NCBI GenBank assembly: GCA_049322755.1
Contig: JBMOQX010000040.1
Location: forward strand, 15,446 to 79,445
From: DATIUV01 sp049322755
GTDB lineage: Bacteria > Pseudomonadota > Gammaproteobacteria > Burkholderiales > UBA6910
Direction of reading: 5' to 3'
DNA length: 64,000 nucleotides
Both the position numbers and the translations under genes were made by a program. The stretch's first letter is position 1; each line of letters starts with the position of its first letter. The notes beneath the pieces are model-generated. The model worked only from the letters and a program-made list of their open reading frames with translations, was not told the origin of the DNA and ran no database searches. Of the stretch, positions 18,601 to 26,797 are shown piece by piece.

Positions 18601-20310
18601 GGCCCCACCCAGCCCATCGCCCGAGATTCGAAGCTGTCCGCCATCGCCCCACGTCGACCTTCCCAGAAACGTGTACGTGAGCCCGAGGTCCCCGTCCGCC
18701 CACGTGTTCGGTCGCAGCCACGTCGCCCCACCGGTCAGGATCGCCTCGCCGAGCTTGATTCGACCCAGGAGATCATCGTCTTCGTAGATCGTGTCGCGGC
18801 CATCGCCTGTGGCGTAGAAGTAGGTGTCGAACCCGCTTCCGCCGACCAGATGGTCATCGCCCTGGCCCCCGCCGATGTCGTCGGAGCCGCGTCCCCCCAC
18901 CAAGACATCGTTACCGCCGCCGCCGAAGAGCGAGTCGGCTTCGTTCCCGCCGAGCATGATCTCGTTGGCGTCCGAGCCGGTGAACTCCAATTTCTCGTCG
19001 TCAACCTGCACGGCCCACACCGGCGCAGCGTTCAGGGCGGTCCCGGAAAGCGCGTTCCCACCTGCCGTCTGTTCGATGTAATCCCTTGCGCTTGCCCAAA
19101 GACGGGGTTGTGCTCGGCTCTGCGCTCCATTAAGTGCGATGTTGCGCACATCGAAAAGAACTCCGCCCGAAACCTGGTCAAAGAAAGGCTCAAGGACGCC
19201 GGGATCCACGAAGTTGTAGAACTCGATACCGGCCGCTATGACGGCGTCCCGGATCGAAGCAGTGTCCCCCGCCACCGACGGAGCGAGCTTCTGCATGTCG
19301 GCCCCGAATCGGTCGAGGAGTGCAGTCGACGCCTCAAGTCCGGGTTCCTCATAGGCGAATTGATACCGAACAAGCCTCTCAAGAAAATCCAACTGTTGAT
19401 CCCGGCGGAGATCACGTGCGTACAGGACCTCATCCAGCATCAACCGCAATAGCGAAGGCAACTTGATCGACGCTTCCTTGAAGGATTCGCTACCCAAGGC
19501 GGCCAAGTGAAGCGAGATGGCGTGCCGATCGAACTCGGTTGCCTCGGTGTTGCCTAGGGAAATGAGCTGACCTACCGGGTTGGCGAAGGTGAAGCCTTCC
19601 GTGCGAAGGCGGCTCAGGATCTCGCCCTCGATGGAGTGGTTATCGACCATCTTCTCGCGCTCGGCGAGAACCGCCGAATCGAGCTTGTAGGCTGGCTCGG
19701 AGGAAGTTTCGTCGAGCACAATCAATTGCCGGAGCGCCTGCGCATCGGCAGCGTACTGAACCCCGAGGCTGTCGATGTAATCGGCGACCCTCCGAACGAC
19801 ATCCACGTTGATGGCGGACTCGAACGGTGCCACCGCAAACGTCGTAGAGGTGCCCCATCCGGTCGTGGGGTCGCCGAAAAAGGCGGTCATTAGCGACGCT
19901 AGTCCGCCCCCGAGCGAATGGCCGGCAAAGCGAATGGGCAGTGCCGTTCCGTTGTAGGCCTTGACCTCAAGGTAAAACCGTACCGCGTCCAGAAGCTGGG
20001 GGCCGGGCAAGCCCGCGAAGAGCAGGACGTTGTTCTTCCAGTCGTTGAGGGCGTTTTCGTTCGATATGACATCGGTACCGCTCGTGCCCCCGTACACGAT
20101 CACAATCTCCTGACCGTTCGTGTACGCGCCGGCTTGAAACCCACTGGGGAAAATGCCGGTTTCCTGTTCAGTGGCGCCGCCACCGTCCAAGATCTCTCGA
20201 CGAGGCACCAGGCTCCATCCGAGAGGGATGAAGGGTTCGTTTTGCGCCGTACGATCGCGGAGGTAACCTCGTGACACAAGCTGAGCGTACTGGAGAAGCA
20301 GGTTTGTCAT
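15667..20310 (-). CDS. RTX protein with lipase-like alpha/beta hydrolase domain (1547 aa)
   Basis: A probable type I secreted esterase or lipase. Residues 1-400 form an alpha/beta hydrolase-like domain with the nucleophile elbow GHSLGGGLASL (Ser132) and a preceding strand IVIVYGGTSGTD. The first RTX units appear near 445-500. A Calx-beta-like segment (about 640-740) follows, then a long RTX array to about 1500. The C-terminus is odd: after the shared TAAELIA segment the protein switches to an unrelated 39-residue tail rich in Arg/Lys/Cys, where the paralogous block in the giant gene continues as RTX. The gene therefore looks truncated by recombination and may lack its natural secretion signal. 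ATG 20310 has GGAG eight bases upstream. Confidence 0.88.
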   Translation of the reverse strand: MTNLLLQYAQLVSRGYLRDRTAQNEPFIPLGWSLVPRREILDGGGATEQETGIFPSGFQAGAYTNGQEIVIVYGGTSGTDVISNENALNDWKNNVLLFAGLPGPQLLDAVRFYLEVKAYNGTALPIRFAGHSLGGGLASLMTAFFGDPTTGWGTSTTFAVAPFESAINVDVVRRVADYIDSLGVQYAADAQALRQLIVLDETSSEPAYKLDSAVLAEREKMVDNHSIEGEILSRLRTEGFTFANPVGQLISLGNTEATEFDRHAISLHLAALGSESFKEASIKLPSLLRLMLDEVLYARDLRRDQQLDFLERLVRYQFAYEEPGLEASTALLDRFGADMQKLAPSVAGDTASIRDAVIAAGIEFYNFVDPGVLEPFFDQVSGGVLFDVRNIALNGAQSRAQPRLWASARDYIEQTAGGNALSGTALNAAPVWAVQVDDEKLEFTGSDANEIMLGGNEADSLFGGGGNDVLVGGRGSDDIGGGQGDDHLVGGSGFDTYFYATGDGRDTIYEDDDLLGRIKLGEAILTGGATWLRPNTWADGDLGLTYTFLGRSTWGDGGQLRISGDGLGGAGNVIIVENFRLPTAEQADGALSLSFARQAKIEVRDATAVNPWMTDLGHEAPTDPATALAEGQGKTVSVFLNTAAAEGEAIRLSLNGGDTTAFGIVTGDRFLPFAGGDLEIALAQGQTQLTFALQSVGDVDADATLSLTATFLEADPGSGATPASHSLSIEFDAIDEGFATVPETTRTILGDLAPIDFDPAADGVQRQADDLGNVITDPGQAQPGRDDTLYDSAGNDLIQSGGGDDTIIADRGGDDVIDAGDGDDELTLGEGGSWVTAGTGDDIVDARAGNDKIQGGDGQDLLAGDDGDDLIFGDVETALDEAMVRGEAQAASGLKGDWLDGGAGRDQLIGTAGNDALLGGGGADTLVGGGGNDILVGDDERSFVQRSWGVSREVIANGDATTYRYTFLNASVSTAADGDGDRLIGGAGEDWIFGGAGDDFADGGTDADVVFGDRGDDTLLGGSSNDVLVGDNSTDSLAAEFHGADFLDGGDGDDILEGNQGSDALFGGAGNDQLFGDGGDDFAGDDYLDGEDGDDILVGAAGSDTLYGGAGNDQLIGDNSDVAADKQGGDFLDGEEGDDVLIGGGGADTLYGGDGSDELYGEASDTPDTAQGDDFLDGGAGDDLLVGGGGADILYGGEGDDTLAGEASDTPGNLAGDDFLDGEAGEDVLMGGGGSDTLIGGDDDDQLFGDAEDVDVALRGDDYLDGGDGNDVLVGFRGRDTLIGGAGDDELIGDIGGDLAEGDDDYLDGGEGNDRLFGDAGNDQLFGGTGDDQLAGSFGDDQLFGGTGDDQLAGSFGDDLLDGGDGADRLEGGEDNDQLAGGLGDDILIGGLGDDLLDGGDGNDQLDGGLGTDRLAGGDGDDTYVYSLGSGAKFLSDSSGTDSLYLLGGITLNSVKLGLGSLLITTQAPGDEIHIEGFDPNDAAGSSPIERFVFSDGASYTAAELIADARQVGMSVGALNPTRTGEKRVLVCPQRLHKPEDQCRTVV
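15789..16400 (-). repeat. Long direct repeat, copy B (3' end of the lipase-like RTX gene)
   Basis: Near-identical to 11160-11700. Similarity begins abruptly at GGCGATCAGCTCCGCGGC (15789 here, 11160 there). On the other side it fades into ordinary RTX coding, where this copy carries an extra tandem duplication. Confidence 0.85.
16233..16340 (-). repeat. Perfect 54-bp tandem duplication
   Basis: Two adjacent copies of a 54-bp unit (16233-16286 and 16287-16340) that are identical base for base. They encode DQLFGGTGDDQLAGSFGD twice. Exact identity among otherwise diverged RTX units points to a recent slippage or recombination event. Confidence 0.9.
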
Positions 20311-20389
20311 CTCTTGCACTCCACGGCCGGAAACCTTGGAAAAATTTAGAAGATGAAAGGGAAAGTAATTGTTCCTAAGCTCGGTGGAC

Positions 20390-21004
20390 CTATTCGCCGC
20401 GCGATCGATCTATGTATAAGTATTGGCGATCAACGTTGTCGAGGGTATCTAGTCGCTGCTTAGCCTCAAGACTTATTAGCTGGCCCTCTCGCGCCGTGCC
20501 AGTGAAGAACAATGCCCCCCGGTACGCCAATAGGTTGGGCTGCAAGCCCTCAGGAAGTTCTCGGAACGATAGTCTCTGCCAATCCTTGCCTTTGAGTTGA
20601 AAGGCTGTGTAGCGCGTACCGCGCCTGAGCTTGTAATCCAGTCGTGCATCGGTGTTTTCCACAATGCCAATCAGATACCAATCCCCTTTTGGCGTTACGT
20701 TTAGAACCAGTGGAGTTAAAGTCCCCTCCCACCGCGTCTTTCCCACCCCCGGCAAATCCGCTTCAAGCCAGGCTGAATAGAACATCAACCCATTCCCCCG
20801 CCCCATCTCCCCGCGCATCACGCGTGATTCGCCCCGGGTCACGACGATGACCTCGCCGGTGGAGAACTTCACCTCCTCTCTCCACCAGTAATCGGTCGTG
20901 CTCTCCTTGAGACGTCCGTCCGCCGTGCTCGACGTGCCACACGCCGATGCAATAAGTGCGAACGTCAAAATTCCCGCCAGCCTCGCCACGTTCCAAATCG
21001 TCAT
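20390..21004 (-). CDS. Predicted lipoprotein of the RTX secretion island
   Basis: A 204-aa protein with an N-terminal signal peptide and lipobox IASAC (Cys22), so probably membrane-anchored and facing the periplasm. The mature part is beta-rich (for example YWWREEVKFSTGEVIVVTRG), with a later ENTDARLDYKLRRGTRYTAF segment. No family is recognised. ATG 21004 follows AAGGAAG with a six-base spacer; an upstream in-frame start at 21067 would place hydrophilic residues before the signal peptide and is less likely. It lies between the ABC exporter and the lipase-like RTX gene on the same strand. Confidence 0.78.
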   Translation of the reverse strand: MTIWNVARLAGILTFALIASACGTSSTADGRLKESTTDYWWREEVKFSTGEVIVVTRGESRVMRGEMGRGNGLMFYSAWLEADLPGVGKTRWEGTLTPLVLNVTPKGDWYLIGIVENTDARLDYKLRRGTRYTAFQLKGKDWQRLSFRELPEGLQPNLLAYRGALFFTGTAREGQLISLEAKQRLDTLDNVDRQYLYIDRSRGE

Positions 21005-21063
21005 TGGTTGCTTCCTTTCAACATGCTCAAAGTTCGCTGTATCTTTACTTACCGGCAACTCAA

Positions 21064-23317
21064 TCATTCGGCCGGCCCCACGTGAGCCGCCGTTTCGGTT
21101 TCCCGCCGCTCGTCCACCACCCCCATCCGCCTCACGCCGCCCTCAGGACCCATCACCAGCACCTCGTCCACCTGCAGGCCCTTCGGGATCTGGTGCGTGA
21201 TGAAGAGCATGGTGACCTTGCCCTTGAGGCGGTTGATGGTCTGGGCGAAATGCTCGGCGGTTTCGACGTCGAGGTTGGAGACGGCTTCGTCGAAGACGAG
21301 GATGCGCGGCCGGCGCAGCAGCGCCCGCGCGATGGCGAGCCGCTGGCGCTGGCCGCCGGAGAGGCCGACGCCGCGCTCGCCGATGGGCGTCTGGTAGCCG
21401 TTGGGCAGCGCCTCGATCACGGAATGGATCTCGGCGGCCTGGCAGGCGCGCACCACGTCCTCGAAGCTCGCGTGGGGATGGGCGAGCGCCAGGTTGTCGT
21501 AGAGGGTGCCGGCGAAAAGCACGGTCTCCTGCGGCACGACGCCGAAGACCGAGCGCAGCTCGTTGGCGGCCAGATGGCGGATGTCGGTGCCGTCGAGCAG
21601 GATGCGCCCGTCGGAGGGCGGATAGAAGCCGAGCAGCAGCTTCGCCAGCGTGCTCTTGCCGCAGCCGGACGGGCCCATGAGGACGGTGAGCTTGCCGGGC
21701 GGGAGCTGGAGGTCGAGGTGGCGAAAAAGCCACGGATGCTGCTCGGAGTAGCGGAAGCTCACCTGCTGCAGCTCGATGCGGCCGCGGCCACCGCTCTCGC
21801 GCCGCGGCGTGAGGGCGTAGGGCTCCGCGGGCATGTCCATTATGTCGCCGAGGCGCTTGACCGCGACGGAGGCCTGCTGGAATTCCTGCCACAGCGCGAC
21901 CAGGCGGAGCAGCGGCTGGCTCATGCGCGAGGCAAACATCTGGAACGCGACCAGCATGCCGATGGTGAAGCCTTCGTTTTGCATCACCAGCAGCGCGCCC
22001 ACGACCAGGATGCCGAGCAGCATCGCCTGCTCCAGCGCGTTGGCGATGACGTTGTAGGTGTTGCCGAGCTGGCGCGTGGTGAAGCCCGCGGAGAGGTAGG
22101 ACGCCAGATAGTCGCCGAAGCGCCGCTCGAGCTGCGGCTCCATTTGCAGCGACTTGGCGGTGGTCATGCCGGCGACGTACTCGGTGAGGAACGCCTGGTT
22201 GCGCGCGCCGAGCAGGAACTGGCGGTTGAGCTTCTCGCGGAAGACCGGCGCCACCAGCAGGCTCAGGCCCGCGATGCAGCCGAGCAGCGCCACCGCGATG
22301 AGCGAGAGCTGCCAGCTGTAGAGGAACATCACCGCCAGAAAGATGAACAGGAACGGCAGGTCGAGGATCAGGCTCACCGCCGCGCCGGAGACGAACTCGC
22401 GGATCGTCTCGACGCCGTACAGGCGCGCCACCACGGTGCCGGTGGGACGGTGCTCGAAGTACGGCACCGGCAGCTTGAGCAGGTGCGCGAACACGCGGCT
22501 GCCGAGCACCGCGTCGACGCGGTTGCCCGTGTGCAGCACCAGGTACTGCCGCAGCCAGGTCATGCCGGCCGAGAACAGCATGAACATGGCCAACGCGACG
22601 CCGAGCACGATGAGCGTGCTGTGGGTCTGGTGGACGATGACCTTGTCGATGATGACCTGGGTGAAGATGGGCGTCGTGAGGCCCACCAGCTGGATCGCCA
22701 GCGAGGCGAGCAGCACGTCGCGCCAGATTTTCTTGTGCTTGAGGAGCTCCGGCACGAACCAGCAGAAGCCGAACGGGCGCTTCGACGGCGTGGCGTGCGG
22801 ATCGTCGACGTGCTCGCCGGCCTCGCGCGATGCGAGCAAGGCGAAGCCGGCGTACTCTGCAGCGAAATCCGCGATGGGCAGCGTCTCGGGCTGCTGCGCG
22901 CCGGGGCGGATGACGAGCACGCGCTCGGCGTCGGCGCGAAGCAGCAGGGCGAGCGTAACCGGGGGCGGGGGGCGCGCCGCCGGCGGCGGGTGCAGACGCT
23001 GCCGGCGGCGCGGTGGCGGAATCGGAAGCAGCGACCGCCCCCGAGGCGGTGGGTTTCCCGCGGACGAAGAGCAGCGCCGGCTGCGGCAGATCGGAAATGC
23101 GCTCCGCCTTCACGTCGCGCACCGACGCCTTGAAGCCGAGATCGGCCATGGCCTCCAGCAGCTGCGCGATGGAATGGGGCGGCGGATGGCTCCCGAGCGC
23201 GAGGCGGGAGTCAAACGGCACGCGATGAAGCTGGCAAAGGCTTCCGAGCGACCACCCGAAATCCGCGGTCGAGAGCGCCAGCGCGCCGTGCCGCGGGCTT
23301 CTCCTCCCAGTCCCCAC
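21064..23317 (-). pseudogene. Type I secretion ABC exporter (HlyB/LapB type), frame broken near 22965
   Basis: An exporter ATPase expected to drive RTX secretion. The 5' part (about 22965-23317) encodes a C39-like domain in which the catalytic Cys is replaced (ADFGWSLGSL where peptidases have DCG), as in non-cleaving HlyB-type exporters. The 3' part (21064-22970) encodes the membrane domain and an intact ATPase: Walker A GPSGCGKST, signature LSGGQRQRLAIARALL, Walker B ILVFDEA, H-loop FITHQ. The parts lie in different frames that cross in a C-rich run (GCGCCCCCCGCCCCCGG). A one-base indel, real or an assembly error, explains this. The downstream frame alone from GTG 22920 gives a 618-aa protein without the C39-like domain. 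Confidence 0.85.
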
Positions 23318-23589
23318 GATGCCGAACCTCGACGTCGAACGTCGTCGCCGACCGCACGTGAAGCCGGCCGGCCCATTCAGCAGCAGGCGGCGTGGCCGCT
23401 CGCTACCCCCAAGTCACCATTTGGAACCGGGTGGAGGACGAAGGACTCAGGGTCTCCGCGTGTGCCGCGTGCCTCGAGGCATGCTGGTCGTCCCGGTTTC
23501 CGTGCGGTGTTCGCCGCTGGTTGCTTTGCTTATGGGTCCCGGCGCCCCGCTGCCCGCGAGGAGCTTCGGCGCGCTGGATGTTTCACATC

Positions 23590-23720
23590 GCAACGGAAGC
23601 GAGAATGCAGAATCAAGGTGCCGAATGCAACTTAAATTTCGTGCAAGCGCCTGATTTATTGATAATAAATCTAACAAAATGGGAGATTTTGCAGAAAAAT
23701 TTACCATCGCCGTCGTCCTG
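23590..23720. promoter_or_regulatory. AT-rich region upstream of the RTX secretion run, with 19-bp palindrome
   Basis: A sudden AT-rich stretch in GC-rich DNA, 270-400 bp upstream of the exporter start. It contains a perfect inverted repeat, GATTTATT-GAT-AATAAATC, at 23653-23671, which could be an operator or a DNA-bending site. No clear -35/-10 pair is certain. The likely role is promoter or silencing DNA for the island; this rests on position and composition only. Confidence 0.45.
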
Positions 23721-24063
23721 TATCCCCGATCGGTTGCTTCCTGGCGAAGCGAAATCGCGATGTAACCGGTTGCGTGGTTCTGACCCCCATGACGCATGCC
23801 TGCGCGCCGGGAGGAACACGAACGGTGAGACGCTTATCGCGGCCGTATTGAGGGTGCGTCCTTGAGGACTTGCTCGAGAGGTAACAGGTAAGAACTGGCC
23901 AGGTGTTCTCCACCCCGCGGCGGTCTTCGACGTCTACCGATAATCGAAGCCCCATCGCGTGCAAGATCGCTTCGAGGCTGCGCAGCTCCGGATTGCCCTG
24001 CTCGGAAAGCGTGCGATACAGAGTCTCCCGATTGAGACCCACCTTCTCGGCGAGCTTGCCGAT
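23701..24063 (-). pseudogene. 5'-truncated HigA/addiction-module antidote gene
   Basis: The frame begins abruptly at IGKLAEKVGLNRETLYRTL and continues with GNPELRSLEAILHAMGLRLS. This is the C-terminal helix-turn-helix half of a putative addiction-module antidote protein (the HigA-like family next to RelE-type toxins). A stop codon lies directly before IGKL, so the N-terminal half is gone. Past LSVDVED the frame runs on into unrelated sequence to 23701. No toxin gene is visible. The break is about 25 bp from the left end of the MITE. Confidence 0.65.
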
Positions 24064-24090
24064 TCAGCTTAAAAGCCACACTGAGGGCTA

Positions 24091-24426
24091 GTGTCCCGAG
24101 TCGCGAGTTCGGTGATCGATCCGTCGTCGTTGTGGGAGCGTCTGCGTCGCAAAAGTGCCGAAATCGGCGCCAGAGGCGAAGCAAACCGCAGCCAGGTTGA
24201 ACACCTGGCGAGGATTTGCGCCAAAGCGTCCCGCGCAGGGCAAAGCAGGTTCCAAGCGCCGTCCGCTTGGAAGCGACCCCGCAGCGGGACGGTGGAGCGC
24301 CGGATGCGCGGTCCTCACACGCGCCTTTACGGTCGCATCCCCGGAAAACCGGGGCCCCTGCTCCACGTTCCGGCGCGTCGCCGATTCTCGGCATCTTTTG
24401 TTCAACGAACTAGCAACTCGGGACAC
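24091..24426. mobile_element. 336-bp MITE with 21-bp terminal inverted repeats and TA flanks
   Basis: The left end GTGTCCCGAGTCGCGAGTTCG and the reverse complement of the right end match at 19 of 21 bases. Both ends are flanked by TA (24089-24090 and 24427-24428), the target duplication of IS630/Tc1-mariner-type elements. Both strands are open but neither frame resembles a transposase, so it would need a transposase in trans. Confidence 0.75.
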
Positions 24427-24506
24427 TAGCGGCGGACGCAGCTATTACAATGCCGCGTCTTGCGCGCGCAGCGCTTGGCCGTACGGCCTCCTTACATCGG
24501 TCCCCT

Positions 24507-26123
24507 ATGCGCCCCCTCACCCTCGTCGTCCTCTTCCTCGCCGCGCTCTTCTCCACCTGGCACTGGTGGCAGCTGGGACAGCCGGTCAACGTGGCGGATG
24601 CGCCGTCGAAGCGCATCGCCTGTGTGTCCTACGCGCCGTTCCGGCTGGCGGGGGAGACGCCGTTCGACCAGGATGCGTTCGTCCCGCCCCGGCGCATCGA
24701 GCAGGACCTGCGCGCGCTCTCGAAGGAGTTCGACTGCGTGCGCACCTACTCGGTAAGCCAGGGGCTCGCCGCGGTGCCGGCGGTGGCGGAAAAGCTGGGG
24801 ATGAAGGTGCTGCTGGGCATCTGGATCGGGCGCGACCGCATCGAGAACGAGCGCGAGCTGGCGGCGGCCATCGAGGTGGCGAAGCGGCACCGCGACACGG
24901 TGCGCGCGGTGATCGTCGGCAACGAGGTGCTGCTGCGCAAGGAGCTGCCGGCCGAGACGCTCGCCAACCATATCCGGCGGGTGAACGGCGCCACCGGGCT
25001 GCCCGTGACCTACGCGGACGTCTGGGAGTTCTGGCTGGAGCACCGGGAGCTCGCCCCGGCGGTGGATTTCGTCACCGCCCACATCCTGCCGTACTGGGAG
25101 GACGAGCCGGTGGCGGTGGAGCAGGCGATTGCCCATGTGCGCGATGTGTACGGCCTGGTGCGGGCGGCCTTCCCCGGCAAGGAGATCCTGATCGGCGAGA
25201 CCGGCTGGCCCAGCGCCGGGCGCCAGCGGCGCGGCGCGGTGCCGAGCCTTGCGAACGAGGCGCGCTTCATCCGCGAGTTCCTGGGCTGGGCGGGCGAGGC
25301 CAAGGTGCGCTACAACGTGATCGAGGCGTTCGACCAGCCGTGGAAGCGGCGGCTGGAAGGCACCGTGGGGGGCTACTGGGGGCTGTTCGGCTCCAACCTG
25401 GAGCCCAAGTTTCCGCTGCAGGGTCCGGTGACCGAGGATCCCGCGTGGATCGCCGGCATCGCCGGCGGTGGGCTGGTGGGGTTCGCGTTTCTGCTCCTCC
25501 CGGCTTTGACCGGGCGGCGGCCCGGGTGGCGCGGGGCCGTGCTCCTGCTTCTGGCCGGCAACGCGACCGGCGGCGCGCTGGTGGCACAGGTAAAGCGCAT
25601 GTTCCTTGCCAACCGCGATGTGCTGGAGTGGGCGGTAACCGGAAGCTACACCGCTTTGGCGTTCGTCACGGCGTTTATGTTAGCGCTCACTATTGCGCCG
25701 TGGATCGATGGCAAGGCGCCGCCGGCGTGGCCCATGTCTCTGGCCGAGCGCAGCAATCCGGCATCCGCCGACAGCCGCTGGCTGGGCTGGGCGCGGTTCG
25801 CCTGGCTGTTCGGAGCAGCGATGGCGGCGGTATTGCTGGTGTTCGACGCCCGCTACCGGGACTTTCCGCTGGCGCTGTTCGCGCCGGCGGGGGTCGGTTT
25901 TGCCCTGCTGTCGCTGATCGGCGTCGGTGCCGGAATCGCCCGCCGGGCGGGCGTGGAGGAGCGGGTCCTGGCGACGGTGATCGCGGTCTGTGCACCGGTC
26001 GTCCTGGTGCTGGAGCGGCCGTCCAACACCGACGCGATGCTGTGGGTGGGCCTAAGCCTGCTGCTGGCCGCAGCGGTCTTCGTGCCCGGCCGCCGCGCGG
26101 GCCAGCACCAGCAGGCCCACTAG
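24507..26123 (+). CDS. ndvC: NdvC-like membrane protein with GH17 domain (beta-glucan synthesis)
   Basis: A 538-aa protein. A signal-anchor (residues 1-20) is followed by a GH17-type TIM barrel (about 35-310) with both catalytic glutamates in context, VGNEVLLRKEL and ILIGETGWPSAG. About six to eight membrane helices make up the C-terminal part. In Bradyrhizobium such proteins work with NdvB in making beta-1,3/1,6-glucans, acting as transglycosylases. ATG 24507 is chosen because it opens directly into the hydrophobic anchor; an upstream ATG at 24450 adds a basic stretch. It precedes the NdvB-like gene on the same strand, with a convergent membrane-protein gene between. The gene symbol is by analogy. 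Confidence 0.78.
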   Translation: MRPLTLVVLFLAALFSTWHWWQLGQPVNVADAPSKRIACVSYAPFRLAGETPFDQDAFVPPRRIEQDLRALSKEFDCVRTYSVSQGLAAVPAVAEKLGMKVLLGIWIGRDRIENERELAAAIEVAKRHRDTVRAVIVGNEVLLRKELPAETLANHIRRVNGATGLPVTYADVWEFWLEHRELAPAVDFVTAHILPYWEDEPVAVEQAIAHVRDVYGLVRAAFPGKEILIGETGWPSAGRQRRGAVPSLANEARFIREFLGWAGEAKVRYNVIEAFDQPWKRRLEGTVGGYWGLFGSNLEPKFPLQGPVTEDPAWIAGIAGGGLVGFAFLLLPALTGRRPGWRGAVLLLLAGNATGGALVAQVKRMFLANRDVLEWAVTGSYTALAFVTAFMLALTIAPWIDGKAPPAWPMSLAERSNPASADSRWLGWARFAWLFGAAMAAVLLVFDARYRDFPLALFAPAGVGFALLSLIGVGAGIARRAGVEERVLATVIAVCAPVVLVLERPSNTDAMLWVGLSLLLAAAVFVPGRRAGQHQQAH

Positions 26124-26426
26124 AAAACCCGCCGCGCCGGCCTCATAACAGTACAGCACGAGGCCGGCGACGCCGAAGGCTGCCGCCGCCAGCGCCGCGC
26201 CCGCGGAGCGCCGCCACAGAGCGAGGGCGGCGGCGATGAGGGCCGCCCAGCCCAGCCCGTAGGTGGAAAACGTGGCGATCACGAGGCTGCGCACGGCGCA
26301 CCACCACGGACCGGCGCCGGCGTCGCAGACATGGGCGATGGCGGCCGGCTGGACCAGCTGGTAGCGCAGGAGCGCGGCGAGCAGGCCCGTTGCGGCAATG
26401 ATCATCCAGGGAACGGAACGAGGCAT
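26052..26426 (-). CDS. Small integral membrane protein, unknown function
   Basis: A 124-aa protein with about four hydrophobic helices (for example WMIIAATGLLAALLRY and AALIAAALALW), short loops with two Cys, and a polar C-terminus. The start at 26426 fits a typical membrane protein beginning MPRSVPW. Its 3' end overlaps the end of the NdvC-like gene by about 70 bp tail-to-tail. No family is recognised. Its location between the two glucan genes suggests a link, but it is on the other strand. Confidence 0.6.
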   Translation of the reverse strand: MPRSVPWMIIAATGLLAALLRYQLVQPAAIAHVCDAGAGPWWCAVRSLVIATFSTYGLGWAALIAAALALWRRSAGAALAAAAFGVAGLVLYCYEAGAAGFLVGLLVLARAAAGHEDRCGQQQA

Positions 26427-26540
26427 TCGAAAGCGGCTCCAGGGTTCGTTGCAGCGCCCGGAAACAGTGCCGAACCGGGCGGCGGCGCCCGCAGTCGGGG
26501 CATGAATTTCCTGCAAAAGCTGTCGTTGGTTGGAGACAGC

Positions 26541-26568
26541 TTGCGTCCGGCCACGGTTGAGCTAGAAT
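26541..26568 (+). promoter_or_regulatory. Putative sigma-70 promoter for the NdvB-like gene
   Basis: TTGCGT (26541-26546), a 16-bp spacer and TAGAAT (26563-26568). This predicts a transcript start near 26575 and a leader of about 220 nt. Confidence 0.5.
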
Positions 26569-26574
26569 TCGCCG

Positions 26575-26797
26575 CCGCTTGGCACTCGGCAGTAAGGCGA
26601 TCGCCGTGATCCCCCACCGGAAGGGGGATGACGGCGAGACGCCAGAAACGCGCAAGGAAAGTATCGGTCCCCGGGCATGGCTTCTGCTATTGCCTTGGCG
26701 TCGGACTCCTCCGCCGCGCGGATTCTTGCCGTGCCGAAGCATAGCAGCAGGGGCCCGGGGAGCGATCGCCGGGCCCTTCGTTTATGAGGTGAATCTC
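26575..26797 (+). promoter_or_regulatory. Structured 5' leader of the NdvB-like gene (possible attenuator or riboswitch)
   Basis: Three paired elements are visible. Hairpin 1 (26601-26637) pairs TCGCCGT with ACGGCGA and ATCCCCC with GGGGGAT. A long-range stem pairs CTGCTAT (26684-26690) with ATAGCAG (26741-26747). Hairpin 3 (26749-26778) pairs GGGCCCGG with CCGGGCCC and is followed by TTCGTTTA, then the Shine-Dalgarno GAGG. Hairpin 3 resembles a weak intrinsic terminator just ahead of the start codon. No known riboswitch class was recognised. Hairpin 1 could instead be a dispersed palindromic repeat. Confidence 0.5.

Noticed and set aside
5000..20300. Repetitive DNA considered as a CRISPR array or satellite
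   Set aside because: The period is 27 bp, the repeats are degenerate and fully coding for RTX nonapeptides, and there are no repeat/spacer units.
23653..23671. Palindrome considered as a Fur box
   Set aside because: It is 19 bp like a Fur box but agrees with the GATAATGATAATCATTATC consensus at only about 7 positions.
24088..24429. Two 112-codon frames inside the MITE, one on each strand, both starting MSRVASS
   Set aside because: The shared start is simply the inverted repeat. The rest has no transposase motif and no strong coding signal.
26601..26778. Leader considered as a c-di-GMP (GEMM) riboswitch
   Set aside because: The conserved GEMM core elements are not visible, so it is left as an unassigned structured leader.
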